Shown here: piece by piece, positions 24,010-33,149 of the stretch
Numbering within the stretch: the stretch's first letter is position 1
How the letters are laid out: every line of letters starts with the position of its first letter
Assembly (NCBI GenBank): GCA_041686935.1
Contig: JAWLCW010000004.1
Coordinates: forward strand, 62,001-126,000
Direction of reading: 5' to 3'
DNA from: Mariniphaga sp041686935
GTDB taxonomy: Bacteria; Bacteroidota; Bacteroidia; Bacteroidales; Prolixibacteraceae
DNA length: 64,000 nt
Translations under genes and position numbers: made by a program
The notes under the pieces: generated by a model
The model's database searches: none
The model's input: only the letters and a program-made list of their open reading frames with translations
Told to the model about the DNA's origin: nothing

Positions 24010-27000
24010 ATGAATCTTACAAAATTAACGCTGAATAACAGCCGGATTACCCTCATAGCCATTCTGGTGGTAGCCATTATTGGCATTGGCAACTATTTTA
24101 CACTGGAACGCGACAGCATGCCTCCATATACTGTTCGGATTGCTGTTGTGGTTACCCAGTTCCCAGGCGCCGACCCGCAAAAAGTGGAGGCGCTGGTTAC
24201 GGAACCACTGGAAGAGGTGATTCGCGAAATGGCCGAGGTAAAAACCATATCCAGCGAATCGCGCCCCGGGCTATCGGTTATTACGGTTGAACTGATTACA
24301 GCCGTCGGTGGGGACGATTTACAGTCAGTCTGGACCACGCTCAGAAATAAGGTGGAAGATTTAAAGCCCACCCTGCCGCAGGGCATTTTCGGTCCGGTGG
24401 TAAAAGATGAAGACATTGGAACCGTATTCGGAATAATCCTGGGTGTCACAGGCGACGGCGTTCCGTACAACAAATTAGAAGACTACGCCAAAGAGGTGCG
24501 CGATGAATTGCTGCTGCTTCCCGATGCGGCTAAAATCAATTACGGCGGCGTTCAGGATGAGCGTCTTTTTATCGAGTTCGACGACAAGCAACTGGCTCAC
24601 TACGGGTTGGATGCTATGAAGCTTCGGAATATTATTTCGGCTACCAATATCCTATATCCTGGCGGCGAAATTAACATGGGCCGCCAGCGGATTGTGCTGG
24701 AGCCTTCCGGGAGTTTTGAAACCATCGACGACCTTAAGAAAATCCTGATTCCCACATCCACCGGTACTTCTGTTTATCTGGATGATATTACCACCCGTAT
24801 TTACCGAGATTACATCACACCGCGTCAAAAGTTGGTGAAAATCAACGGCAAGCCGGCCATCGCATTGTTCATCTCATTGAAAGATGGCGCCAATATCGTC
24901 AGGCTGGGCGAAGACGTGGACAAGGCTCTGCCCCGGATTAACAGCAACCTGCCACTGGGAGTGGAGGTGGTGCGGTCAGCGTCGCAGGACCAGGTGGTAA
25001 ACGGGCAGATAAGCGACTTTCTGGTGAACCTGATGCAGAGTATCCTCATTGTTTTGGCCGTGATGCTTTTGTTTCTGGGATTGCGAACCGGTTCGTTGGT
25101 TGCAGCCCTCATTCCCATGGTCATTCTCACGTCTTTCTTCTTCCTCGGTTTGCTCGACCTGGGGTTCAACAAAGTTTCGCTGGCAGCGCTTATTATTTCT
25201 TTGGGATTATTGGTCGATAATGGAATAGTTGTTTCAGAATCCATTCTGGTGAACATGAAACGCGGACTCAGTGCGTTTGAAGCCAGCGTTTATTCCGGAA
25301 AAGTATTGATTGTTCCACTACTCATTTCCTCATTGACTACTTCTGCAGCTTTTCTGCCGTTTGCTTTGGCCCGCACTCCCATGGGTGAAATTTCCTCGCA
25401 GTTGTTTTGGGTCGTCAGTTCAACCTTGCTGGCATCCTGGTTTCTTGCGTTTACCTTCATACCGCTGCTGGCTGTTCTGATTATTAAGGTAAAAACCCGG
25501 AACAAAGAGAAGAAGGAGAATTTTATGGACCGCAATATGGAAAAGTTGAATTTGTGGTATAACGGATTGCTTTTCCGGGTTTTGAAAAAACCATTCCTTT
25601 TCCTGGGATTCATTTGGGCATTGTTCATTCTGGCGTTGTCGATGGTACAGTTCCTGCCTTTTAAACTGGTTCCCGACAGCGACCGGAACCTGGTTACTGT
25701 GGATATAAAATTCCCATCGGGAACGCAGATGGAATATACCGGGCAGGCCGTGAACGACATTGGCAACTATATTCTGGAAAACCTGATTGTCAATCCCGAA
25801 ACCGAAAAAGACAAACCGGGAGTGCTCGATTTTTCCTCGTTTATTGGCGAAGGCCCTGAACCATACGACCTGGGATATTTTAAAAATGAAGCCAACTCAA
25901 GCTATGCGCACATGCTGCTCAATACCACCGGCAATATGGACAACGATTATATTATTGCAAAAGTGGACAGTTTCTGTTTCAACCAAATTCCCGATGCCGA
26001 TATCCGCGTGAACCGGCTTTCAGGTGCTGGTGCTTCAGGAACGCCGGTCGAAATCAGAATTTCGGGTAGTGACCCCGAAAAGCTGGCGGTTATTTCAAAG
26101 GAGGTGAAAGAGAAGTTGGTGACCATCGAAGGAGCCAAAAACATAACCGACGACTGGGGGCCGAAAATCAAAAAACTGATGGTAGATATCCATCCCGGGA
26201 AAGCCCAACGCGCCGGGTTAACCAACATGGAAATTGCTTTGGCGCTGAATACCGGATTGTCGGGCATGAAAATCGGCGACTTTTTTGAAACCGATGAACA
26301 GATTCCCATTTTCCTGAAGAATGAAAACAGCGACGGGCACGATATCGAAACGGTGCAGGCATTTACTATTTATTCATCGGCCCGAAATCAGAACGTGCCG
26401 CTTTCACAGGTAGCCGTTGTAAAGGTTGACTGGCAGTTTGGCAAAGTGATTCGCAAAGACTTAAAACGAACTATGACTGTTGGTGCTCACCTTGAACCCG
26501 GATACAATGCTTCCGATATTTTTGAAGCTGTCGGGCCGTGGCTGGACACTCAAAAGGCCGGCTGGGATTTGGGTTACAACTATGAACTGGGAGGCGAAGA
26601 TGAGGACAAAGCCGAAAACCTGGGAGCCATATTTGCCAATCTGCCGCTGGCGTTTTTCATCATTGTACTGCTGCTGGTCTTGCAGTTTAACTCTGCCCGT
26701 AAAGCATCCATCATTGTGCTTTCCATTCCGCTGGGAATGATTGGTGTGGTGGCCGGGTGGTTTATCGGGGGTTCGTTTGTGAGCTTCTTCGGCGTGCTGG
26801 GGGTCATTGCACTTGCGGGAATTGTGGTGAACAACGCCATCATTCTCATTGACCGGATTGATGTGGAAATAGCAGAAAACCCGGATGTGGACCGCCGCGA
26901 TGCCATTCTGAAAGCAGCCAACAACAGGTTCAGGCCTGTAATATTAACCACGCTTACCACTTCCCTGGGGATGTTGCCCCTCTATTTTGGCGGCGGTTTG

Positions 27001-27165
27001 CTGTGGGAACCACTTACCCTGGCCATTATTTTCGGGTTATTTTTTGCCACCCTGATTACGCTTTTATTTGTTCCGGTGTTGTACCGCCTGTTTTTCAAGG
27101 TGCCTTTCAAAGATTATGTGTTTAACCGTGAAATATTAGAACAAAAAGAATTGGCAGAATCATAG
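24010..27165 (+). CDS. RND-family inner-membrane efflux pump (AcrB/MMPL type)
   Basis: 1051 residues, the usual length for an RND proton-driven pump: a TM helix at 11-30, a large periplasmic loop, five helices (about 335-500), a second loop, and six last helices. TM4 carries LGLLVDNGIVVSES, so the usual Asp-Asp pair is Asp-Asn, as in many related pumps; TM10 has GIVVNNAIILIDRI. The PxxxGxE-type start (TVRIAVVVTQFPGADPQKVEALVTEPLEE) is clear. It exports small molecules from the periplasm in a complex with the two preceding gene products under TetR control. Substrate unknown. Confidence 0.93.
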   Translation: MNLTKLTLNNSRITLIAILVVAIIGIGNYFTLERDSMPPYTVRIAVVVTQFPGADPQKVEALVTEPLEEVIREMAEVKTISSESRPGLSVITVELITAVGGDDLQSVWTTLRNKVEDLKPTLPQGIFGPVVKDEDIGTVFGIILGVTGDGVPYNKLEDYAKEVRDELLLLPDAAKINYGGVQDERLFIEFDDKQLAHYGLDAMKLRNIISATNILYPGGEINMGRQRIVLEPSGSFETIDDLKKILIPTSTGTSVYLDDITTRIYRDYITPRQKLVKINGKPAIALFISLKDGANIVRLGEDVDKALPRINSNLPLGVEVVRSASQDQVVNGQISDFLVNLMQSILIVLAVMLLFLGLRTGSLVAALIPMVILTSFFFLGLLDLGFNKVSLAALIISLGLLVDNGIVVSESILVNMKRGLSAFEASVYSGKVLIVPLLISSLTTSAAFLPFALARTPMGEISSQLFWVVSSTLLASWFLAFTFIPLLAVLIIKVKTRNKEKKENFMDRNMEKLNLWYNGLLFRVLKKPFLFLGFIWALFILALSMVQFLPFKLVPDSDRNLVTVDIKFPSGTQMEYTGQAVNDIGNYILENLIVNPETEKDKPGVLDFSSFIGEGPEPYDLGYFKNEANSSYAHMLLNTTGNMDNDYIIAKVDSFCFNQIPDADIRVNRLSGAGASGTPVEIRISGSDPEKLAVISKEVKEKLVTIEGAKNITDDWGPKIKKLMVDIHPGKAQRAGLTNMEIALALNTGLSGMKIGDFFETDEQIPIFLKNENSDGHDIETVQAFTIYSSARNQNVPLSQVAVVKVDWQFGKVIRKDLKRTMTVGAHLEPGYNASDIFEAVGPWLDTQKAGWDLGYNYELGGEDEDKAENLGAIFANLPLAFFIIVLLLVLQFNSARKASIIVLSIPLGMIGVVAGWFIGGSFVSFFGVLGVIALAGIVVNNAIILIDRIDVEIAENPDVDRRDAILKAANNRFRPVILTTLTTSLGMLPLYFGGGLLWEPLTLAIIFGLFFATLITLLFVPVLYRLFFKVPFKDYVFNREILEQKELAES

Positions 27166-27172
27166 GATTTTA

Positions 27173-27253
27173 GGAATTGAATGAACTGAAATAGTAATCA
27201 TGGCCGAATTAAACGAATAGGTTGCATACAGCGAAAAAGTGATTACGTTTTAG
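27173..27253 (+). pseudogene. DsrE gene 3' fossil with two nonsense codons
   Basis: Read in one frame, this stretch gives GIE-stop-TEIVIMAELNE-stop-VAYSEKVITF-stop. It aligns without gaps to the last 26 residues of the intact DsrE protein at 15133 (LIEGTEISTMAELTEW then VADSDKVITF): 18 of 26 positions are identical, GGA has become TGA and TGG has become TAG. No upstream part of a DsrE gene is left because the RND stop codon lies 8 bp before it. The fossil overlaps the end of the patatin gene on the other strand. Confidence 0.7.
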
Positions 27254-29541
27254 TAACCGCGTTTGTTAAAGAGGATATACCCAAAACTCAGTGTAAGGTA
27301 CAGATTGGTATTTGGTTTTTCGTAGTAACTAAGCATGATGCTGGCCGGCCCTACTCCGGTTTGATAAACAAGTGCCGCCATTCCCTGCAGATAATAACTG
27401 GTAAAGATTTTTTCACTTTTAAACGCAGTCAAATCTTCATTTGGCAACTCTTCTTTTAAAGGTACAAAACCGTGTCCTTCGAGACGTAAATGCAGGGATG
27501 GATTAAAGTGATAAAGTGCTTTTAAACCACCCGCCAGGTAATTGTTTGAATGAAAGTTTTCGATAAAAAGTGAACGACTGTGAGGGGTGGGATGAAAACC
27601 TGGTGCAGTTAACATGGTGGACCGATAATTTTTGAAAAGATTTTTATTGCTAAAAACCGCCTCTGCCTGTGTTCCGAGAGTAAAATTCCGGCGAAGATTA
27701 AAATATCGGGTTGATTGAAATTGTGCTAAAAAATAATCGTGGTGTCGTGAGGTTTTCACCGTTGCTACCGATGTTGTTCCGGGTTTATTCATTTCCCTGC
27801 CGGCAATGTACTTTAAATTTGCTGAGTGGTTCGCCCCTTCGGTAGCAAATTGCTTGTAATTAAGAGAGTTGTTTTCAATGCCCAACTGGCTTACGAATGC
27901 ATTAAATGTAGTTTGGTCGGGCGTATCCTGCTTTTTGAAAACGTCAGTCTGGTAATATTCGTCAGTTGAATTGGCAAATGCAACTCCTGCATATAGCTTT
28001 GAGTGCAGCCCAATCGGAACACCAGCTTCAAAACGCAGGTTGTATTCACCCTGAATGATGTATGGAGGCCGGACATCTTCAAAAAAGAGTTCGGAGCTCG
28101 ACGAGAAAAAATCCCACCGGTTTAGTGTAGAATAACCGGCGATATAGAAAGGTAGCGAAGTTGGAAAATCAATTCTCCCACCAACTAAAAATGAACTGTA
28201 AAACCTGCCAAAATAAATATTCGAACTTAAAGTATAAGCCCGTCCCTGGTAGGTTCGGTAGTCAAAACTGGTGAACCCCTGGTTAATGGGTTTGGTGGAG
28301 ATGTTTCCGCCAATGTTCACGCGCATTTTTTTCTCAGGGGTAACCTTCAGGTGTAAATCATAATATCCGGTCGTTGGATTGTAATAGGCGACTGGCCTTA
28401 TTGATTTCAGGTGCTCATCGGCAATCAGTTTAAAATAGTCTTTTTTCAGTGAACTAAGCGGAACAATATTGTAACGGTGTTTAATAGACTGAATAATAAA
28501 TTTTCTTTGCAGAGGATCAGAAACACCTTCTACCTGGACATTCTGGAAATATAGTTCCGGTTTTTTGGCGTTAAATTCTCTCCTTTTTTTGTTTACCTCC
28601 GTTAATTCCACCCTTCTTTTTATGCGGGTTTTAATGCTGTCAATCATTCCCTCTGCCGTATTTCGTCCTTGTTCAGCTATAAAATCATATTTCTGAAAAT
28701 CGAGGAGGCTGATATTTGACAATTTTGTTTCAAGCAATATTCCTTTTTCAGGCGATATTTCATAATTGGTTGGCCGCATTACCATGTTGGTAATCTGTTC
28801 CATCACATTATCAGAGGAAGGTGCACGGGCTTCATCGGCTACTTTATGCCCGATAATAATATCAGGATTGTATATTTCTTCCATTAAATCCTGCGGGAAG
28901 TTGTTTACAATTCCTCCGTCAAAAAGCAGTTTGCCGTCAATTTCAATGGCTTTAAAATAGAGTGGAAAAGTCATGGAAGCCCGGATTGCTTCTCCCAAAT
29001 CTCCTTTGCGTAAAACAACCGGTTGGTTCGAGTAAACATCGGTAGCCACGCAAAAAAAGGGAACCATCAAACTATCGAATTTATTATTGCAGGCGGCATT
29101 TGTGGCGGCAAGCAGTTCCATAAATGCAAAATCCATCTGCTCTTCGGGAATTATGTTTGTAGGCGGAAGTAAAGTTAGTTTATCTTCCCTTCTTTCAATT
29201 CTCAATTCAAGCCACGAAGGGTTGGGTTCGGGTCGGGTAAAATGGTAGCGGTATTCTTTTTGAATCCGCCCGGTTGACCAAAAGTAAAAGTCATCTGAAC
29301 GAAACAATTCCTCCATTTCGTCGGGAGAATACCCGGCGGCGTACAAACCGCCCACTATGGCGCCAATGGAAGTGCCCGCAATGTAATCGATGGGAATGCC
29401 ATTTTCTTCGAGGGTGCGGATTACTTCTATGTGCGCAATTCCTTTGGCACCGCCTCCGCTTAAAACCAGCCCGACAGATTGGGCCTGAAGACCGGTCGCC
29501 ACTAATGTTGCAACAATAAAACTAAACAGACTTTTCCACAT
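27250..29541 (-). CDS. Patatin-like phospholipase with POTRA and outer-membrane barrel
   Basis: 763 residues from the ATG at 29541, which gives a signal peptide (SLFSFIVATLVATGLQAQ). The patatin domain has the oxyanion loop GLVLSGGGAKGIAH, nucleophile Ser58 in GTSIGAIVGG and the Asp of FDGGIVNNFP. After it come a POTRA-like segment (ELYFQNVQVEGVSDPLQRK) and a beta-barrel ending LTLSFGYILFNKRGY. This is the PlpD-type layout (type Vd autotransporter), except that many Bacteroidota versions stay in the outer membrane. It should hydrolyse lipid acyl esters at the cell surface or be released. Convergent with the RND operon. Confidence 0.9.
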   Translation of the reverse strand: MWKSLFSFIVATLVATGLQAQSVGLVLSGGGAKGIAHIEVIRTLEENGIPIDYIAGTSIGAIVGGLYAAGYSPDEMEELFRSDDFYFWSTGRIQKEYRYHFTRPEPNPSWLELRIERREDKLTLLPPTNIIPEEQMDFAFMELLAATNAACNNKFDSLMVPFFCVATDVYSNQPVVLRKGDLGEAIRASMTFPLYFKAIEIDGKLLFDGGIVNNFPQDLMEEIYNPDIIIGHKVADEARAPSSDNVMEQITNMVMRPTNYEISPEKGILLETKLSNISLLDFQKYDFIAEQGRNTAEGMIDSIKTRIKRRVELTEVNKKRREFNAKKPELYFQNVQVEGVSDPLQRKFIIQSIKHRYNIVPLSSLKKDYFKLIADEHLKSIRPVAYYNPTTGYYDLHLKVTPEKKMRVNIGGNISTKPINQGFTSFDYRTYQGRAYTLSSNIYFGRFYSSFLVGGRIDFPTSLPFYIAGYSTLNRWDFFSSSSELFFEDVRPPYIIQGEYNLRFEAGVPIGLHSKLYAGVAFANSTDEYYQTDVFKKQDTPDQTTFNAFVSQLGIENNSLNYKQFATEGANHSANLKYIAGREMNKPGTTSVATVKTSRHHDYFLAQFQSTRYFNLRRNFTLGTQAEAVFSNKNLFKNYRSTMLTAPGFHPTPHSRSLFIENFHSNNYLAGGLKALYHFNPSLHLRLEGHGFVPLKEELPNEDLTAFKSEKIFTSYYLQGMAALVYQTGVGPASIMLSYYEKPNTNLYLTLSFGYILFNKRGY

Positions 29542-29672
29542 GGCTTTTTTAATTCTTTCTGAACCGTACCAAATGTACAAAATTTGCCAGTTAATTACAT
29601 TTCACCAGGGGGAAAACCCGAATAATTTCGGCGAAAAGTCGAAAAGCGGAGGCGAATGAAGAGATCCGTTTT

Positions 29673-30599
29673 TTATCCGGCCTCTACCTTTTTTCCCAGG
29701 TTTTGAAAACCTTCGCCCAGAATTTCGCGGGCATCCATTACCGTAATAAATGCATCGGGATCAATGGTCCCGATGTATTCCTGCAAAACTGCCATTTCAC
29801 GGCGGCTAACCACAGTGTAAATGATCTGTTTTTCCTCACCGGTAAACATTCCTTCGCCCCGCAAATAGGTGCCACCCCGTTCCAAATCGTTTAGTATTTT
29901 ATTCCGTATTTCAGGATGCTTTTTGGAAACGATGAGTAAAGCCTTGTTATAATCTGCTCCTTCCAGAATCATGTCAATCGCCCGGCCGGTGATGTAAATG
30001 ACCACCCACGAGTAGAGCGGAATGTGCCAGTCTCTGAAAGCTGCCAACCCCAAAAGTACAATCACCGAATCCACATAAATCATCAGTTTTCCCAGTTGCA
30101 GCCGGGTATATTTGGCAATAATCATAGCAATAATGTCGGAACCGCCAGACGTTGCCCTCGATTTAAAAATGAGCCCCAGGCCTATGCCAATCAACACTCC
30201 GGCAAAAACGCTCGAAAGCAGTACGTCATTCACCAGTGGAGCATTCCCATCAGGCCGGAGGTAGGTTATTCCATCAATAAAAAATGAGGTGAGCACAAAC
30301 CCGATGATGGTTTTCACCCCAAAACGCGGCCCCAGTATTTTAATCCCGGCAATGGTAAGCGGAATGTTCAGAACCAAACCAAACAACCCGATTGGAATTC
30401 CGTCGGGCCAAAAAGAAAATAAGCCCTTGGTAAGATAATGTACCACAATGGCGATACCATAAACCCCGCCGGGCACAATTTTGTGCGGCGTTACAAAATA
30501 TACAAAACCGGCTGCCAGAATGAAGGAGCCAAACAGTATAAGCGTGTAGTCGAAAAACCACTGCTTACTGAACATTTTTTGTTTTGCCAGAAAAGCCAT
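29673..30599 (-). CDS. YitT family membrane protein (DUF161/DUF2179)
   Basis: 308 residues: about five or six transmembrane helices (residues ~18-200) with the YitT signature SRATSGGSDIIAMIIAKYT and GRAIDMILEGADYNKA, then a cytosolic DUF2179 domain (about 215-300; GGTYLRGEGMFTGEEKQIIYTVVSRRE). The family is widespread, sits in the inner membrane and has no agreed transport substrate. It is separated from neighbours by gaps of about 130 and 30 bp on the same strand. Confidence 0.9.
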   Translation of the reverse strand: MAFLAKQKMFSKQWFFDYTLILFGSFILAAGFVYFVTPHKIVPGGVYGIAIVVHYLTKGLFSFWPDGIPIGLFGLVLNIPLTIAGIKILGPRFGVKTIIGFVLTSFFIDGITYLRPDGNAPLVNDVLLSSVFAGVLIGIGLGLIFKSRATSGGSDIIAMIIAKYTRLQLGKLMIYVDSVIVLLGLAAFRDWHIPLYSWVVIYITGRAIDMILEGADYNKALLIVSKKHPEIRNKILNDLERGGTYLRGEGMFTGEEKQIIYTVVSRREMAVLQEYIGTIDPDAFITVMDAREILGEGFQNLGKKVEAG

Positions 30600-30629
30600 A
30601 ATCTGAAATTGAAAAGGTTAGGTGCTGTT

Positions 30630-32921
30630 TTAGTTTTTAAAAGATGTTACCGAAGATGGAAAACTTTCGGATGAATTCCATAGTTTTTTGTTGGGATTTG
30701 GTCCCATTTCAAACCGGATGTTTCCGCCGTTCAACAAATCATCGTGGGTGAAAAAGGATTTATTCCATGTTTTTCCATTCCGGGTGGTTTTTTGAATGTA
30801 CTCCGATTGGTCTGCTCCCGGCGCTTCGATGGTGAGTGTTTTGCCGTTGGGCAATTCCATCTGCACTTTTTCAAACAGCGGCGAACCGATTACATATTCC
30901 GGAGTTCCGGGGCAAACAGGGTAAAATCCAAGCGAAGAAAAAACATACCAGGCCGAAGTTTGCCCGTTGTCCTCGTCGCCGCAATAACCATCGGGAGTTG
31001 GCTGGTATAGTTTGGTCAGCACTTCGCGAATCCATTTTTGTGTTTTCCAGGCTACTCCGGCATAGTTGTACAGGTAAATCATGTGCTGAATGGGCTGGTT
31101 GCCGTGTGCGTAGTTCCCCATATTCACAATCTGCATTTCCCTGATTTCGTGAATGGGAAAGCCATAATAGGAATCGTCGAAAATAGGTGGAACAACAAAA
31201 ATGGAATCGAGCATGGATACAAAATCTTCATGTCCTCCCATGAGTTGGGCCAGGCCTTCCACATCGTGGAAAACGCTCCAGGTGTAATGCCAGCTGTTGC
31301 CTTCGGTAAATGCATCGCCCCATTTGTAGGGATTAAACGGCGACTGGAATTCACCGTTTTCGTTTTTGCCGCGCATCAGTTTCGTTTCCGGGTCGAAAAC
31401 ATTCCGGTAGTTTTGTGCCCGTTTTTCAAAAAGCTGAATCTCTTCTGCCGGTTTCCCCAATGCTTTGCCCAGTTCGGCAATGCAAAAGTCAGCGTATCCA
31501 TATTCCAGTGTACGGGCGGTATTTTCGCGGATTCCCACATCGTAAGGAATGTAACCCAGTTCGTTGTAATATTCTGCTCCGTATCTGCCCACCGAACTTA
31601 CCGGGCCATGTCCTTCGGTGTTTTTCAGAATGGCTTCGTACAATGTTTCAATGTCGTATCCGCGGATTCCTTTCAAATACGAATCTGCAATCAGCGAAGC
31701 CGAGTTGGATCCAATCATGCAGTCGCGGTGACCGGGACTTGCCCACTCGGGCAGCCAGCCACTTTCTTTGTAAGCGTTCACCAACCCTTCCATAATCTGG
31801 CTGTTCAGTTCGGGATACATCAGCGTAAAAAACGGGAAAACGGCACGGAAGGTGTCCCAGAAACCGTTGTCGGTGAACATGTAACCGGGCAGCACCTCTC
31901 CGTTGTACGGACTGTAATGCACAATTTCTCCCGCAGCATCGATTTCATAAAATTTTCGGGGGAAAAGCAAACAGCGGTACAATGTGCTGTAAAAAGTGCG
32001 GGCATGGTCGATATTTGAAGTTTGTATTTTAATCTTTTCCAGTTCGTGGTTCCACTGGGCTTTTCCTTCGGTAACCAATTGCGCAAAAGTTTTATCTGCA
32101 ATTTCCTGTTTCAGGTTGAGTTCGGCCTGTTCGAGGCTGATAAATGATGAGGCAATTTTCAGTGATATTATTTCTTTCCGTTTGGTTTTAAACTGAAGTA
32201 CAGCACCGGTGTGCAGGTCTTTCAGTTCTGTTTCGCCTGGGAAAAGGGTTTCGTTGTCAGTGGTGTAAAACGCATCGAACGGTTTATTAAACTGCACTAC
32301 AAACCAGTTTTTGAAGTTTCCGGGAACGCCGCCGCTGTTTTTGGTGGTGTAACCAACCACTTTGTTTTCTTCGGGAATGATTTTAATGTAGGAACCTCCG
32401 TCAAATGCATCGATCAGGATGTGTGAACTGTCATTTTCTGGAAAAGTAAACTCAAAAAATGCAGCCCGCTCGGTGGCTGTAAACGCCGCTTCCACATCAT
32501 AATCGGCCAGATAAACTTCGTATAAATAGGGTTTTACTGTTTCGGCTTTGTGCGAAAACCAGCTTGCGCGTTCGTCTTCATTAAAAACCGGCTTACCGGT
32601 AGTTGCAAAAACCGAAAACTGGCCGTAGTCGTTAATCCACGGACTGGGTTGATGGGTTTGTTTAAAACCACGGAGTTTGTACGCATCGTACTGGTACATC
32701 CAGCCGTCGCCCATTTTATTGGTTTGTGGCGCCCAGAAATTCATGCCCCACGGGCGTGCAATGGCGGGGTAGGTGTTTCCGTTACTCAGTTTGAATTCTG
32801 AATCGGATCCCATCAGCGGGTTTACCAGCTCAACCGGGTCGGAGTAAAATTTATCTGGTACTGGCTGAGAAACTGCTGAAAATAGAAAAAGGATGGCTGC
32901 TAAAAAAGAAAAGTACTTCAT
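30630..32921 (-). CDS. GH92 family glycosidase with Gln in place of the catalytic Glu
   Basis: 763 residues from the ATG at 32921, with a signal peptide ending FSAVS. GH92 motifs are clear: VNPLMGSDSEFKLSNGNTYP, DNGFWDTFRAVFPFFTLMYPEL, TEGNSWHYTWSVFHDVEGL and GDEDNGQTSAWYVFSSLGFYPVCPG. The family are exo-acting, calcium-dependent, inverting alpha-mannosidases. In the motif that normally reads HGNEPSHH the sequence is AHGNQPIQHM, with Gln609 where the general-acid Glu is expected. In GH92 that change has been tied to cleaving mannose-1-phosphate diesters, which need no acid help, so plain alpha-mannosidase annotation is doubtful. Beside an MFS carrier and DUF1080 fusion on the other strand. 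Confidence 0.92.
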   Translation of the reverse strand: MKYFSFLAAILFLFSAVSQPVPDKFYSDPVELVNPLMGSDSEFKLSNGNTYPAIARPWGMNFWAPQTNKMGDGWMYQYDAYKLRGFKQTHQPSPWINDYGQFSVFATTGKPVFNEDERASWFSHKAETVKPYLYEVYLADYDVEAAFTATERAAFFEFTFPENDSSHILIDAFDGGSYIKIIPEENKVVGYTTKNSGGVPGNFKNWFVVQFNKPFDAFYTTDNETLFPGETELKDLHTGAVLQFKTKRKEIISLKIASSFISLEQAELNLKQEIADKTFAQLVTEGKAQWNHELEKIKIQTSNIDHARTFYSTLYRCLLFPRKFYEIDAAGEIVHYSPYNGEVLPGYMFTDNGFWDTFRAVFPFFTLMYPELNSQIMEGLVNAYKESGWLPEWASPGHRDCMIGSNSASLIADSYLKGIRGYDIETLYEAILKNTEGHGPVSSVGRYGAEYYNELGYIPYDVGIRENTARTLEYGYADFCIAELGKALGKPAEEIQLFEKRAQNYRNVFDPETKLMRGKNENGEFQSPFNPYKWGDAFTEGNSWHYTWSVFHDVEGLAQLMGGHEDFVSMLDSIFVVPPIFDDSYYGFPIHEIREMQIVNMGNYAHGNQPIQHMIYLYNYAGVAWKTQKWIREVLTKLYQPTPDGYCGDEDNGQTSAWYVFSSLGFYPVCPGTPEYVIGSPLFEKVQMELPNGKTLTIEAPGADQSEYIQKTTRNGKTWNKSFFTHDDLLNGGNIRFEMGPNPNKKLWNSSESFPSSVTSFKN

Positions 32922-33103
32922 TTTTATGGTATTCAAATTTCTGTTAAACTCGGTCATTTTGCGGGCCAAAAATAATATAATCCGGGATTTAATTTTCTGA
33001 GGGTTTTCATAAAACAGATTAATAATTAGCCCGCTTCTTGTTTTCTTTTAAATCTTTCCTGAAAATTAATCTTTTCCGTTTCAGAAATTTTCAGCTCTGT
33101 ACA

Positions 33104-33135
33104 TTGAACATTCAGCCATTCAATCTGTATTTTTG
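33104..33135 (+). promoter_or_regulatory. Promoter of the MFS transporter gene
   Basis: TTG at 33104-33106 and TATTTTTG at 33128-33135 (TAnnTTTG type) are 21 bp apart, with the -7 box ending 14 bp before the ATG at 33150, implying a short leader. Confidence 0.45.
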
Positions 33136-33149
33136 TTGAAAATTCTGAT

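Noticed and set aside
31038..32018. 326-codon plus-strand frame
   Set aside because: Antisense to the GH92 gene, whose motifs are certain; no domain in the antisense frame.
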